Shown here: one piece after another, positions 46,455 through 53,815 of the stretch
Position numbering within the stretch: position 1 is the first letter of the stretch
How the letters are laid out: each line of letters begins with the position of its first letter
DNA from: Streptococcus sp. 596553
Lineage (GTDB): Bacteria > Bacillota > Bacilli > Lactobacillales > Streptococcaceae
Direction of reading: 5' to 3'
Length of the DNA stretch: 64,000 bases
NCBI RefSeq assembly: GCF_900411395.1
Contig: NZ_OXCQ01000001.1
Span: 186,001 to 250,000, forward strand
Program-made: the position numbers and the translations under genes
The notes under the pieces: generated by a model
The model's database searches: none
Told to the model about the DNA's origin: nothing
What the model saw: the letters and a program-made list of their open reading frames with translations, nothing else

Positions 46455-46634
46455 ATGACAGTAATCCTAGAACTTTTATTTCTATTTTTGATGAGTTGGT
46501 GGGTTATTTCAATCGTTAATAGCCAGAAACCACGAAAAAATGAAACATTTATTGGTTATATCCAAAGATACGATATTGATGGGAATGGCTATCAATCAGA
46601 AGTATGGGAAGTGACTGAGGAGGAAGATTTATAA
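46455..46634 (+). CDS. Small membrane protein, 59 residues
   Basis: The frame starts MTVILELLFLFLMSWWVISI, a single transmembrane helix, followed by a charged tail with QKPRKNETFIGY and an acidic end EEEDL. It follows the lipoprotein by 12 bp behind GGTGG and is probably in the same operon. I do not recognise the family. The hydrophobic-then-charged layout and the operon position support a real gene. Confidence 0.6.
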   Translation: MTVILELLFLFLMSWWVISIVNSQKPRKNETFIGYIQRYDIDGNGYQSEVWEVTEEEDL

Positions 46635-46686
46635 TTAAAGAACAGAATCTTCTTTACAGTATTTCACCTATTTCCAAACAGTCCAT

Positions 46687-46715
46687 TTGTAGTTTTATCC
46701 AGATTGGTATATAAT
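46687..46715 (+). promoter_or_regulatory. Promoter of the 103-residue protein
   Basis: TTGTAG (46687-46692), 17 bp, TATAAT (46710-46715), 31 bp before the start codon. Confidence 0.65.
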
Positions 46716-46746
46716 TTAACTTAGAGAAAATAGGAGGACTAATCAG

Positions 46747-47058
46747 ATGGAATTAAAAGATTTTACAGAAAAAGAACAGGAAATGATAAAGAATGGGCTG
46801 ACGACGTCTAAGATTAGTGACAAGGAAACTGCTGAGAAGATTCTTGCGCTTGTCCCACAAGACTTGATTAAGCGAATCCCGTTTTTCGTCAGAAAACATG
46901 CGACGACACGTACTATTAAACGCATTTCAATCGAACACCCTGAGCTTTACGCTACAGCTCAAACAAGTGGTGAAATCCCAGAAAAAGAACGAGAAGAACT
47001 ACGTCAGATTATCACGACGATCTTTGAACAAAAGATGAATAAGCATAGTATTAAGTAG
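46747..47058 (+). CDS. Hypothetical cytosolic protein, 103 residues
   Basis: A highly charged, mainly helical protein (MELKDFTEKEQEMIKNGLTT onward) without membrane segments or a motif I can name. The middle holds a basic stretch RKHATTRTIKRISIEH. A strong TAGGAGG precedes the ATG, and a 17-bp-spaced promoter lies just upstream, so it is its own transcription unit. It ends before the bidirectional terminator at 47149. The function is unknown. Confidence 0.7.
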   Translation: MELKDFTEKEQEMIKNGLTTSKISDKETAEKILALVPQDLIKRIPFFVRKHATTRTIKRISIEHPELYATAQTSGEIPEKEREELRQIITTIFEQKMNKHSIK

Positions 47059-47148
47059 AGAATGAAAATGTATTTGATTTGTGAATTGTTAACTAGTTAT
47101 ATATCATTTTAAAAATCGCAATTTATATTCTACTATACAATACTCAAC

Positions 47149-47198
47149 AAAAACGAACAGGCTCTTTTCTGTTATTCAGAAGAGAACTTGTTCGTTTT
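47149..47198. terminator. Bidirectional terminator
   Basis: AAAAACGAAC...GGCTCTTTTCTG pairs with CAGAAGAGAAC...GTTCGTTTTT around TTAT, about 23 bp on each side with two mismatches. It separates two converging units. Confidence 0.88.
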
Positions 47199-47211
47199 TA
47201 TCTTATTTTCC

Positions 47212-48027
47212 TTAAAAAGCTCGATACACATAGGGGTTTTCTGGTTTATCGACTTTGGTAAAGCTTTCGATTTCCAAGGTTGGAAGGTTTTGTTTGAGTT
47301 CTTTATGGTAGTGATTGACCAGTTTTCCCTTGGCTGTTATCCAAGTATTATTTTCATATTGACGGGTATTTCCCTTGGTCAGTAAGCCATAGACACCTGA
47401 ATCCGCGATACAGTGGATAATGCCGAAGCGGAACAGAAATTGGCTATTGGCATGACTGGGGTCGTTATAGACAAAGCCTGTAAACTGGATTGTCTTGCCC
47501 TCAAACTCATCTGGATAGTCGTAGATAGCTTCCATGACTTCCATATAGTTTTCGTTAGTAATGTTAATGCTATCTTGGGACAAGTATTTATCCGCCGCCG
47601 TTCGCATTTCCTTTTCATAGGCTGATTTTGAAAAATAAGAACTGGTATCTGGTTTCAAATATTGACTTGTCGTCCCTTCGCTTGTCTGAATGGCCAGATC
47701 CGTTCCTTCCGATAGGGGGAAATGATAGCCTTTTGCTGAAACGGTCTGAGAATCCAAGCTAACAGTTGGAAAAGTTAAGCCGATGACAAGTGGAATAGCC
47801 AGAAGAGAAATACTCGTCATCTTGGCTAATCGGCTATTCAGATGACTGTGGGTTTTGACTTGCTTCATCCAGATATACAATTGAACAATAGCCAAGATAA
47901 AGGAAAGGACCATGGAAATATAGGCAAGATAGGAATAGTGCATGTTGATGTACTGGTTTAATTTGCCCGACAGATGGAGATAAATAGTCAGTTCAAAATA
48001 GCCAGCTAAAACTAAAAATCGAATCAT
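47212..48027 (-). CDS. DUF1980/TIGR03943-family protein (YcgQ-like)
   Basis: This 271-residue protein has four N-terminal hydrophobic segments (about 1-105) and a long C-terminal domain with EGKTIQFTGFVYNDP and LFRFGIIHCIADSGVYGLL, the latter holding the family cysteine. It resembles YcgQ of Bacillus. Such proteins are always found beside a DUF318-type permease, and here the two frames overlap by 4 bp. The pair is often tied to metal or stress control, but its substrate is not settled. Confidence 0.82.
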   Translation of the reverse strand: MIRFLVLAGYFELTIYLHLSGKLNQYINMHYSYLAYISMVLSFILAIVQLYIWMKQVKTHSHLNSRLAKMTSISLLAIPLVIGLTFPTVSLDSQTVSAKGYHFPLSEGTDLAIQTSEGTTSQYLKPDTSSYFSKSAYEKEMRTAADKYLSQDSINITNENYMEVMEAIYDYPDEFEGKTIQFTGFVYNDPSHANSQFLFRFGIIHCIADSGVYGLLTKGNTRQYENNTWITAKGKLVNHYHKELKQNLPTLEIESFTKVDKPENPYVYRAF

Positions 48028-48929
48028 AGGATGACTCCAATCAAGAGAGAATACACTAAGACGACAAGAGTCACAATCATAATGAAGTGACTGATAAATC
48101 GTGCTTTCAAGTAATTTTTCATCATGAGAATATTTTTAATATCCAGCATTGGGCCAATAACGAGAAAGGCTAGAACCGGTGCCAATCCGAAACTCGAGAG
48201 AAGAGAAGTCCCGATAAAGGCATCCGCCTCACTACAGAGCGAAAGAAGAAAGGCCAAAAGCATCAAGAGCAGGATGGCAAAAAGAGGAGTCGCACTGATA
48301 GAGGTCAGAATTCGAGTCGGAACGTAGACCTGTGTCACAGAAGCAAAGAGACAGCCGAATACCAAATAACGTCCCGTATCAAAAAATTCATCAATTGCTT
48401 GCACAAAAACCTGAAAAACTTTTTTTGCAGGACTCAAATGAGAAAAATCGTGCTCATGACAGGCCAAACGATTTTCTTTCTGAATCGGTTCTTGCCAGAA
48501 GAATCCTAGAAAAATCCCAAGTATCACAGCCACTACAATGGAACCTAGAGCTCGTAACAGAGCGACATGGAAGGAGTTCCCAAAGGCAGAATAGGTCGCA
48601 AAGAGAACAATAGGATTGATGACAGGTGCTGTCACAAGAAAGGGAACGGCCGTGTAACTGGGAACCTTTTTTTCCAGAAAACGATTGATAATGGGGACGA
48701 TTCCACATTCACAAGAAGGGAAAAGTATCCCAACGAAGGTCCCAAAAAAGATTCTCCCCCAACGATTTCGAGGGAGAAAATGATAAACCTTGTCAGGTGT
48801 GATATAGACCTCAATCAGCCCTGAGACAATACTTCCTATCAGAACGAAGGGTAGGGCTTCAATGATTATAGAGAGAAAAATAGCCCCAGTCTGAAGCACA
48901 CTAGATGGGAGTTGTTGGAAAGCAGTCAT
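48024..48929 (-). CDS. DUF318/ArsP_1-family permease (YcgR-like)
   Basis: This 301-residue membrane protein has about eight helices. The FVGILFPSCECGIVPIINRFL segment has the paired cysteines and Pro typical of the family, and a second half repeats the pattern around LSLCSEADAFIGTSLL. The family includes permeases proposed to move arsenicals or other metal(loid) compounds. The central loop is histidine-containing (CHEHDFSH) and might bind metal. It overlaps the DUF1980 gene by 4 bp and abuts the 43-residue gene upstream. Confidence 0.82.
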   Translation of the reverse strand: MTAFQQLPSSVLQTGAIFLSIIIEALPFVLIGSIVSGLIEVYITPDKVYHFLPRNRWGRIFFGTFVGILFPSCECGIVPIINRFLEKKVPSYTAVPFLVTAPVINPIVLFATYSAFGNSFHVALLRALGSIVVAVILGIFLGFFWQEPIQKENRLACHEHDFSHLSPAKKVFQVFVQAIDEFFDTGRYLVFGCLFASVTQVYVPTRILTSISATPLFAILLLMLLAFLLSLCSEADAFIGTSLLSSFGLAPVLAFLVIGPMLDIKNILMMKNYLKARFISHFIMIVTLVVLVYSLLIGVIL

Positions 48930-49061
48930 CTAGTTTTTCTTTTCTGCTTTGGCTTTTTTCTCTTTGTCATCAGGGAAAGTGACTTGTTTCAAATCTGGGA
49001 GTTTAGCAAACTCTTCAAACATCTTGTCCAAGTCGTCTCGTTTTGTAAATTTTACAGCCAT
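48930..49061 (-). CDS. Conserved-looking small protein, 43 residues
   Basis: The frame reads MAVKFTKRDDLDKMFEEFAK, then LPDLKQVTFPDDKEKKAKAE and a short basic end before TAG. It is highly charged and cytosolic. The stop codon directly abuts the permease start, and GAGG lies 6-7 nt before the ATG. A minus-strand TATAAT (49092-49097) about 30 bp upstream would make it the first gene of the permease operon. Family unknown. Confidence 0.65.
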   Translation of the reverse strand: MAVKFTKRDDLDKMFEEFAKLPDLKQVTFPDDKEKKAKAEKKN

Positions 49062-49145
49062 AGGTGTACCTCGATTCTAAATTCTACCTCTATTATACTA
49101 TTATTTTGAGGAAAAGGGAGTTTTTTAATTTGTTTTCGATAGTTG

Positions 49146-49351
49146 ATACTCTTCGAAAATCTCTTCAAACCACGTCAGCTTCGTCTTGCCGTATATATCA
49201 TAGGTATAGGTAACTGACTTCGTCAGTCTTATCCACAACCTCAAAACCGTGTTTTGAGCTGACTTCGTCAGTCTTATCCACAACCTCAAAACGGTGTTTT
49301 GAGCAGCCTGCGGCTAGCTTCCTAGTTTGCTTTTTGATTTTCATTGAGTAT
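49146..49351 (+). repeat. BOX element with two boxB units
   Basis: A 206-bp BOX with boxA, two tandem 45-bp boxB copies (49214-49258 and 49259-49303, nearly identical) and boxC ending TTGAGTAT. It ends 31 bp before the tex -10 box, so it could affect tex expression. Confidence 0.92.
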
Positions 49352-49381
49352 GAAAAGGATTGGAGAAAGCCTTCCAGCTTA

Positions 49382-49396
49382 TGGTATAATAGTTTC
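49382..49396 (+). promoter_or_regulatory. tex extended -10 promoter, leaderless start
   Basis: TGGTATAAT (49382-49390) ends 6 nt before the ATG at 49397, with no Shine-Dalgarno sequence. Confidence 0.78.
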
Positions 49397-51526
49397 ATGG
49401 ATAAAAAATATGAAAAAATCTCCCAGGATTTGGGAGTGACGCTAAAGCAAATTGATACTGTTCTAAGTTTGACAGCTGAAGGGGCGACTATTCCCTTTAT
49501 TGCGCGTTATCGCAAGGACATGACTGGTAGTCTGGATGAGGTGGCGATTAAGGCTATTATCGACATGGATAAAAGTCTGACAAATCTCAACGACCGTAAG
49601 GAAGCTGTCTTGGCTAAAATTCAAGAACAAGGCAAGCTGACCAAGGAGTTGGAAGAGGCTATCTTAGCAGCCGAAAAATTAGCAGACGTAGAAGAACTCT
49701 ATCTTCCATACAAGGAAAAGCGTCGAACCAAGGCAACTATTGCCCGTGAAGCCGGACTCTTCCCACTTGCTCGCCTGATTTTGCAGAATGTAGCTGACTT
49801 AGAGAAAGAGGCTGAAAAGTTTGTCTGTGAAGGATTTGCGACTGGTAAGGAAACCTTGGCTGGTGCAGTTGATATCTTGGTCGAAGCCTTATCGGAAGAT
49901 GTGACCTTGCGTTCCATGACTTATCAGGAGGTTCTGAGACACTCTAAACTCACTTCTCAAGTCAAGGATGAAAGTCTTGATGAAAAGCAGGTTTTTCAGA
50001 TTTATTATGATTTTTCAGAGACGGTTGGAAATATGCAGGGTTATCGTACCTTGGCCCTCAATCGTGGGGAGAAGCTAGGTGTCTTGAAGGTTGGTTTTGA
50101 ACATGCGACGGACCGCATTCTTGCCTTCTTTGCTGCTCGTTTCAAGGTAAAAAATGCCTATATAGATGAAGTTGTTCAACAGTCAGTTAAGAAAAAAGTC
50201 TTACCTGCTATCGAGCGACGCATTCGGACAGAATTAACTGAGAAAGCAGAAGAAGGAGCTATCCAACTCTTTTCTGACAACCTGCGCAATCTCCTCTTGG
50301 TTGCTCCATTGAAAGGGCGCGTGGTTCTAGGATTTGACCCTGCCTTTCGTACAGGTGCCAAGCTAGCTGTCGTGGATGCAACAGGGAAAATGCTGACAAC
50401 TCAGGTCATTTATCCTGTCAAACCAGCGTCAGCTCGTCAAATCGAAGAAGCCAAGAAAGATCTGGCAGATTTGATTGGTCAATACAGTGTAGAAATTATT
50501 GCCATAGGAAATGGGACGGCCAGTCGTGAAAGTGAAGCCTTTGTGGCGGAAGTTCTGAAAGATTTTCCTGAGGTTAGTTATGTCATCGTAAACGAAAGTG
50601 GTGCTTCGGTCTACTCTGCCAGCGAACTTGCTCGTCAGGAGTTCCCAGACTTGACCGTTGAAAAACGCTCTGCTATTTCTATCGCCCGTCGTTTGCAGGA
50701 CCCCCTTGCTGAATTGGTCAAAATCGATCCTAAGTCAATCGGTGTCGGTCAATACCAGCATGATGTCAGTCAGAAGAAACTATCTGAGAGTCTGGACTTT
50801 GTTGTCGATACAGTGGTAAACCAAGTCGGTGTCAATGTCAATACGGCCAGTCCAGCTCTTCTTTCACACGTAGCTGGACTCAATAAAACCATTTCTGAAA
50901 ATATTGTCAAATACCGTGAGGAAGAAGGAAAAATCACTTCACGCGCCCAAATCAAGAAAGTTCCGCGTCTGGGGGCCAAGGCTTTTGAACAGGCAGCTGG
51001 TTTCCTTCGTATCCCTGAAAGTAGCAATATCCTTGATAATACAGGAGTTCACCCAGAAAACTATTCTGCTGTTAAGGAACTCTTTAAACGTTTAGATATT
51101 AAAGACCTAAACGAGGAAGCCCAAAGCAAACTCAAGTCGCTTTCAGTCAAAGATATGGCGGTAGAGCTAGACCTTGGTCCAGAAACCCTTAAAGATATCA
51201 TTGCAGATCTTCTCAAACCAGGTCGAGATTTCCGTGATTCCTTTGATGCACCTGTACTTCGCCAAGATGTCCTAGATATCAAAGACTTAGTGGTCGGACA
51301 GAAGCTGGAAGGTGTGGTGCGTAACGTCGTTGACTTTGGTGCCTTCGTTGACATTGGGATTCATGAGGACGGCCTGATTCATATTTCACATATGAGTCGT
51401 AAATTTATCAAACATCCTAGCCAAGTGGTATCCGTTGGTGATTTGGTGACCGTTTGGGTCAAGAAAATCGATACTGAACGTGAAAAAGTCAATCTGTCGC
51501 TCCTCGCTCCAAATGAAACTGACTGA
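49397..51526 (+). CDS. tex: Tex-family S1 RNA-binding protein
   Basis: This 709-residue transcription accessory protein has the Tex layout: helical N-terminus with [19 protein letters not shown], a YqgF/RuvC-like domain ([16 protein letters not shown] and [15 protein letters not shown]), helix-hairpin-helix units ([16 protein letters not shown]) and a C-terminal S1 domain ([29 protein letters not shown]). Tex homologues affect transcription and, in pneumococcus, fitness. The start is ATG at 49397; an upstream frame extension begins inside the BOX and before the promoter. The 3' end overlaps the sprT-like gene by 14 bp. Confidence 0.94.
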   Translation: MDKKYEKISQDLGVTLKQIDTVLSLTAEGATIPFIARYRKDMTGSLDEVAIKAIIDMDKSLTNLNDRKEAVLAKIQEQGKLTKELEEAILAAEKLADVEELYLPYKEKRRTKATIAREAGLFPLARLILQNVADLEKEAEKFVCEGFATGKETLAGAVDILVEALSEDVTLRSMTYQEVLRHSKLTSQVKDESLDEKQVFQIYYDFSETVGNMQGYRTLALNRGEKLGVLKVGFEHATDRILAFFAARFKVKNAYIDEVVQQSVKKKVLPAIERRIRTELTEKAEEGAIQLFSDNLRNLLLVAPLKGRVVLGFDPAFRTGAKLAVVDATGKMLTTQVIYPVKPASARQIEEAKKDLADLIGQYSVEIIAIGNGTASRESEAFVAEVLKDFPEVSYVIVNESGASVYSASELARQEFPDLTVEKRSAISIARRLQDPLAELVKIDPKSIGVGQYQHDVSQKKLSESLDFVVDTVVNQVGVNVNTASPALLSHVAGLNKTISENIVKYREEEGKITSRAQIKKVPRLGAKAFEQAAGFLRIPESSNILDNTGVHPENYSAVKELFKRLDIKDLNEEAQSKLKSLSVKDMAVELDLGPETLKDIIADLLKPGRDFRDSFDAPVLRQDVLDIKDLVVGQKLEGVVRNVVDFGAFVDIGIHEDGLIHISHMSRKFIKHPSQVVSVGDLVTVWVKKIDTEREKVNLSLLAPNETD

Positions 51527-51962
51527 TTACGTCAAGCAGGTTTCACTAGAAGACTTCGGCAGACCTTTTATCCATCATGTCCAGTGGAATTCTCGTCTAC
51601 GTTCGACAGGTGGGCGATTTTTCCCCAAAGATGGGCATTTGGATTTCAACCCAAAGGTTTATCAGGAACTGGGTCTGGATGTTTTTAGGAAAATTGTTCG
51701 ACATGAACTCTGTCATTATCATCTCTATTTTCAAGGGAAGGGCTATCAACACAAGGATCGGGATTTTAAGGACCTTTTGAAAGCAGTGGATGGATTACGC
51801 TTTGTGCCCTCCTTGACAAATAGCCACTCTAAACCACTCAAGCTTTATCGTTGTCAATCCTGCCAACAAAGGTATCAGCGCAAGCGTAGGATTGATACCA
51901 AACGCTATCGCTGTGGACTTTGTCGAGGTAAATTGCTACTAATAAATCAGCCTGAGGACTGA
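51513..51962 (+). CDS. SprT-like zinc metallopeptidase
   Basis: This 149-residue protein has HELCH at 64-68 within [16 protein letters not shown], the SprT/Spartan-type zinc site. A C-terminal zinc ribbon has C114, C117, C134 and C137 (CQSC and CGLC). It matches the SprT-like family found after tex in many Firmicutes. The ATG at 51513 starts within the tex end, so translation is probably coupled. A frame extension from 51480 would lie deep in tex and is rejected. Its substrate is unknown; eukaryotic relatives remove DNA-protein crosslinks. Confidence 0.88.
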   Translation: MKLTDYVKQVSLEDFGRPFIHHVQWNSRLRSTGGRFFPKDGHLDFNPKVYQELGLDVFRKIVRHELCHYHLYFQGKGYQHKDRDFKDLLKAVDGLRFVPSLTNSHSKPLKLYRCQSCQQRYQRKRRIDTKRYRCGLCRGKLLLINQPED

Positions 51963-52020
51963 TGAAAGCCGAGCCTACCCGTGATATACTATGTCTAACC
52001 TAGCAGAAAGAGGAAATATC

Positions 52021-52293
52021 ATGAACAGTAAATTTTATAAAATGAGACGAAATCGCATGATTTCAGGAGTTCTGGCAGGTCTGTCAGACAAGTGGAACTT
52101 TGATGTTACCCTGGTTCGTTTTCTATTTGCTATTTTTACAGTCGCAAACTTTGGACTTGGCGTGATTATCTATATCATCCTAGCTTCTATCATGCCAACC
52201 AAGGAAGAAATCGAAGCAGAAATGTATGGAACAGGTCCACGCAAACGCAAAGAAGCCCAAGCTATTGACGACAATGAAGGCTGGTTTTGGTGA
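52021..52293 (+). CDS. PspC-domain membrane protein
   Basis: This 90-residue protein carries a PspC domain (FYKMRRNRMISGVLAGLSDK, then VTLVRFLFAIFTVANFGLGVIIYIILASIMP) with a tight pair of hydrophobic stretches and a charged tail ending EGWFW. PspC proteins belong to envelope-stress responses. The ATG at 52021 follows AGAGGAA. An in-frame ATG at 51991 directly follows a TATACT -10 box and would precede the transcription start, so I reject it. Confidence 0.87.
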   Translation: MNSKFYKMRRNRMISGVLAGLSDKWNFDVTLVRFLFAIFTVANFGLGVIIYIILASIMPTKEEIEAEMYGTGPRKRKEAQAIDDNEGWFW

Positions 52294-52319
52294 GGTTTAA
52301 CAAAAGATTTTGAATAAGC

Positions 52320-52367
52320 AAAAAGCTTTAAATCAATAGTCTAAACTGCTTGATTTAAAGCTTTTTT
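52320..52367. terminator. Terminator of the tex-sprT-pspC unit
   Basis: A perfect 17-bp stem (52320-52336 with 52350-52366) with an A-run and a T-run, usable in both directions. Confidence 0.92.
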
Positions 52368-52430
52368 ACTTTTAATAATATTTCGCCAGTCTCATCTGTA
52401 AACTAAAAATATTATTTTGAACTTAGATTT

Positions 52431-52628
52431 CTAATCTGATTTTTCATGCTGAGACAATACATTTTTTGATAAATGATAGATACTGATAACAACTGATAGC
52501 CAGCAAATAGCATAAGCAGTAGCTGTAAATTGTGTACCGATAAAGTGTGTCTTTTCAACTAAGAGCTGACCGATGAATGGAGAGAGGAGATAGAGAAGTC
52601 CGATGAGTATATGTTCTTTGTGTTTCAT
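52431..52628 (-). CDS. Small membrane protein, 65 residues
   Basis: Two hydrophobic segments (about 7-25 and 35-52: ILIGLLYLLSPFIGQLL and TAYAICWLSVVISIYHL) with charged ends. GAAGGTG lies at good spacing before the minus-strand ATG, supporting a real gene. The family is not recognised. It is divergent from the ABC transporter operon, and the two share an upstream region holding the TTACA-N4-TGTAA palindrome. Confidence 0.65.
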   Translation of the reverse strand: MKHKEHILIGLLYLLSPFIGQLLVEKTHFIGTQFTATAYAICWLSVVISIYHLSKNVLSQHEKSD

Positions 52629-52825
52629 TAAAGCGCACCTTCTTTCCTTATAGGTTGAACGACTTGCAAGTGTTAAATTTAATGGTATGTTATCTAGGTA
52701 AGCTTACTCAAATGTTAGTTTCCGCTTCCTCCTTTCCAAAGTAAGCCTTTTTACACTTATATTTTACAATTTTAAAAATAGAAAATCAAATTATTTTCTA
52801 AGTAATTTTGCTTACATTTCCCCCA

Positions 52826-52847
52826 ATCTTACAAAAATGTAAGATTA
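52826..52847. promoter_or_regulatory. BceR-type operator candidate
   Basis: A perfect 9-bp palindrome AATCTTACA-AAAA-TGTAAGATT. Its core TTACA-AAAA-TGTAA (52830-52843) fits the TNACA-N4-TGTAA consensus known for BceR-like response regulators. Extra half-sites TTACA (52812-52817) and TGTAA (52859-52863) flank it. A -10 candidate TAAACT lies at 52896-52901. Confidence 0.65.
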
Positions 52848-52930
52848 AAGTCTCTTTTGTAAGGTTAGGTTATGGCAAGCGGTCTTTTTTTGATGTAAAC
52901 TAGACTCATAAAGAACAAAGGAGTAACATC

Positions 52931-53041
52931 ATGAAACAAATCTTACAGAAGAAAACAAGAAAACCAAGCCACAAAGATATCGAGCGTGTTCAACTGGGAT
53001 GCGCTATGATGCAAGCAACATTTCATTTGATGGGATATTAA
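52931..53041 (+). CDS. 36-residue small protein leading the ABC transporter operon
   Basis: The frame begins MKQILQKKTRKPSHKDIERV and ends with a short hydrophobic stretch rich in Met before TAA. AAAGGAG gives a strong ribosome binding site, better than most in the window. It is the first gene behind the TTACA-N4-TGTAA operator, 14 bp before the ATPase. It has no signal peptide. It may be a small regulator or a structural peptide of the transporter; the function is unknown. Confidence 0.6.
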   Translation: MKQILQKKTRKPSHKDIERVQLGCAMMQATFHLMGY

Positions 53042-53055
53042 GAAAGGAGATTCTC

Positions 53056-53814
53056 ATGACACTTTTAGATGTAAAACACGTTCAAAAAATTTATAAAACT
53101 CGTTTTCAGGGCAACCAAGTAGAAGCCCTCAAGGATATTCACTTTACCGTAGAAAAGGGAGACTACGTTGCCATCATGGGTGAGTCTGGTTCTGGTAAAT
53201 CAACTCTTCTCAATATTCTAGCTATGCTGGATAAACCAAGTCGTGGTCAGGTTTACCTGAATGGAATTGACACCGCAACCATTAAAAATTCACAGGCTTC
53301 TAGCTTCCGTCGTGAAAAATTGGGCTTTGTCTTCCAAGACTTTAACTTGCTAGATACTCTGTCTGTTAAGGACAATATCTTGCTTCCGCTTGTCTTGTCA
53401 AGAAGACCCATTACGGAAATGATGAAGAAATTGGTGGTGACAGCTGAGAATCTAGGTATCAACCAATTGCAAGAGAAGTACCCTTACGAGATTTCTGGTG
53501 GTCAGAAACAGCGTGTAGCAGTAGCCCGCGCCATCATCACAGAACCTGAAATTCTCCTTGCGGATGAGCCAACAGGGGCCCTTGACTCCAAATCATCTGC
53601 AGCCTTACTTGATGTCTTTGATGAAATCAATGAGCGTGGCCAAACCATTCTTATGGTAACCCACTCAACAGCAGCAGCTAGCAGGGCTAAACGTGTACTC
53701 TTTATCAAAGACGGCATTCTTTACAATCAAATCTACCGTGGAGAGAAGACAGAACGTCAGATGTTCCAAGAGATCTCTGATACCTTGACTGTCATGGCAA
53801 GCGAGGTGAATTAG
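53056..53814 (+). CDS. BceA-type ABC transporter ATP-binding protein
   Basis: This 252-residue ATPase has Walker A GESGSGKST, signature ISGGQKQRV, Walker B ILLADEPTGALD and the H-loop TILMVTHS. It belongs to the peptide-antibiotic resistance group (BceA/MacB-like). The ATG at 53056 follows AGAAAGGAG; an in-frame ATG at 52999 lies inside the 36-residue gene and is rejected. It pairs with the large permease that follows after 1 bp. Pneumococcal homologues have been linked to bacitracin susceptibility, as far as I recall. Confidence 0.92.
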   Translation: MTLLDVKHVQKIYKTRFQGNQVEALKDIHFTVEKGDYVAIMGESGSGKSTLLNILAMLDKPSRGQVYLNGIDTATIKNSQASSFRREKLGFVFQDFNLLDTLSVKDNILLPLVLSRRPITEMMKKLVVTAENLGINQLQEKYPYEISGGQKQRVAVARAIITEPEILLADEPTGALDSKSSAALLDVFDEINERGQTILMVTHSTAAASRAKRVLFIKDGILYNQIYRGEKTERQMFQEISDTLTVMASEVN

Positions 53815-53815
53815 T

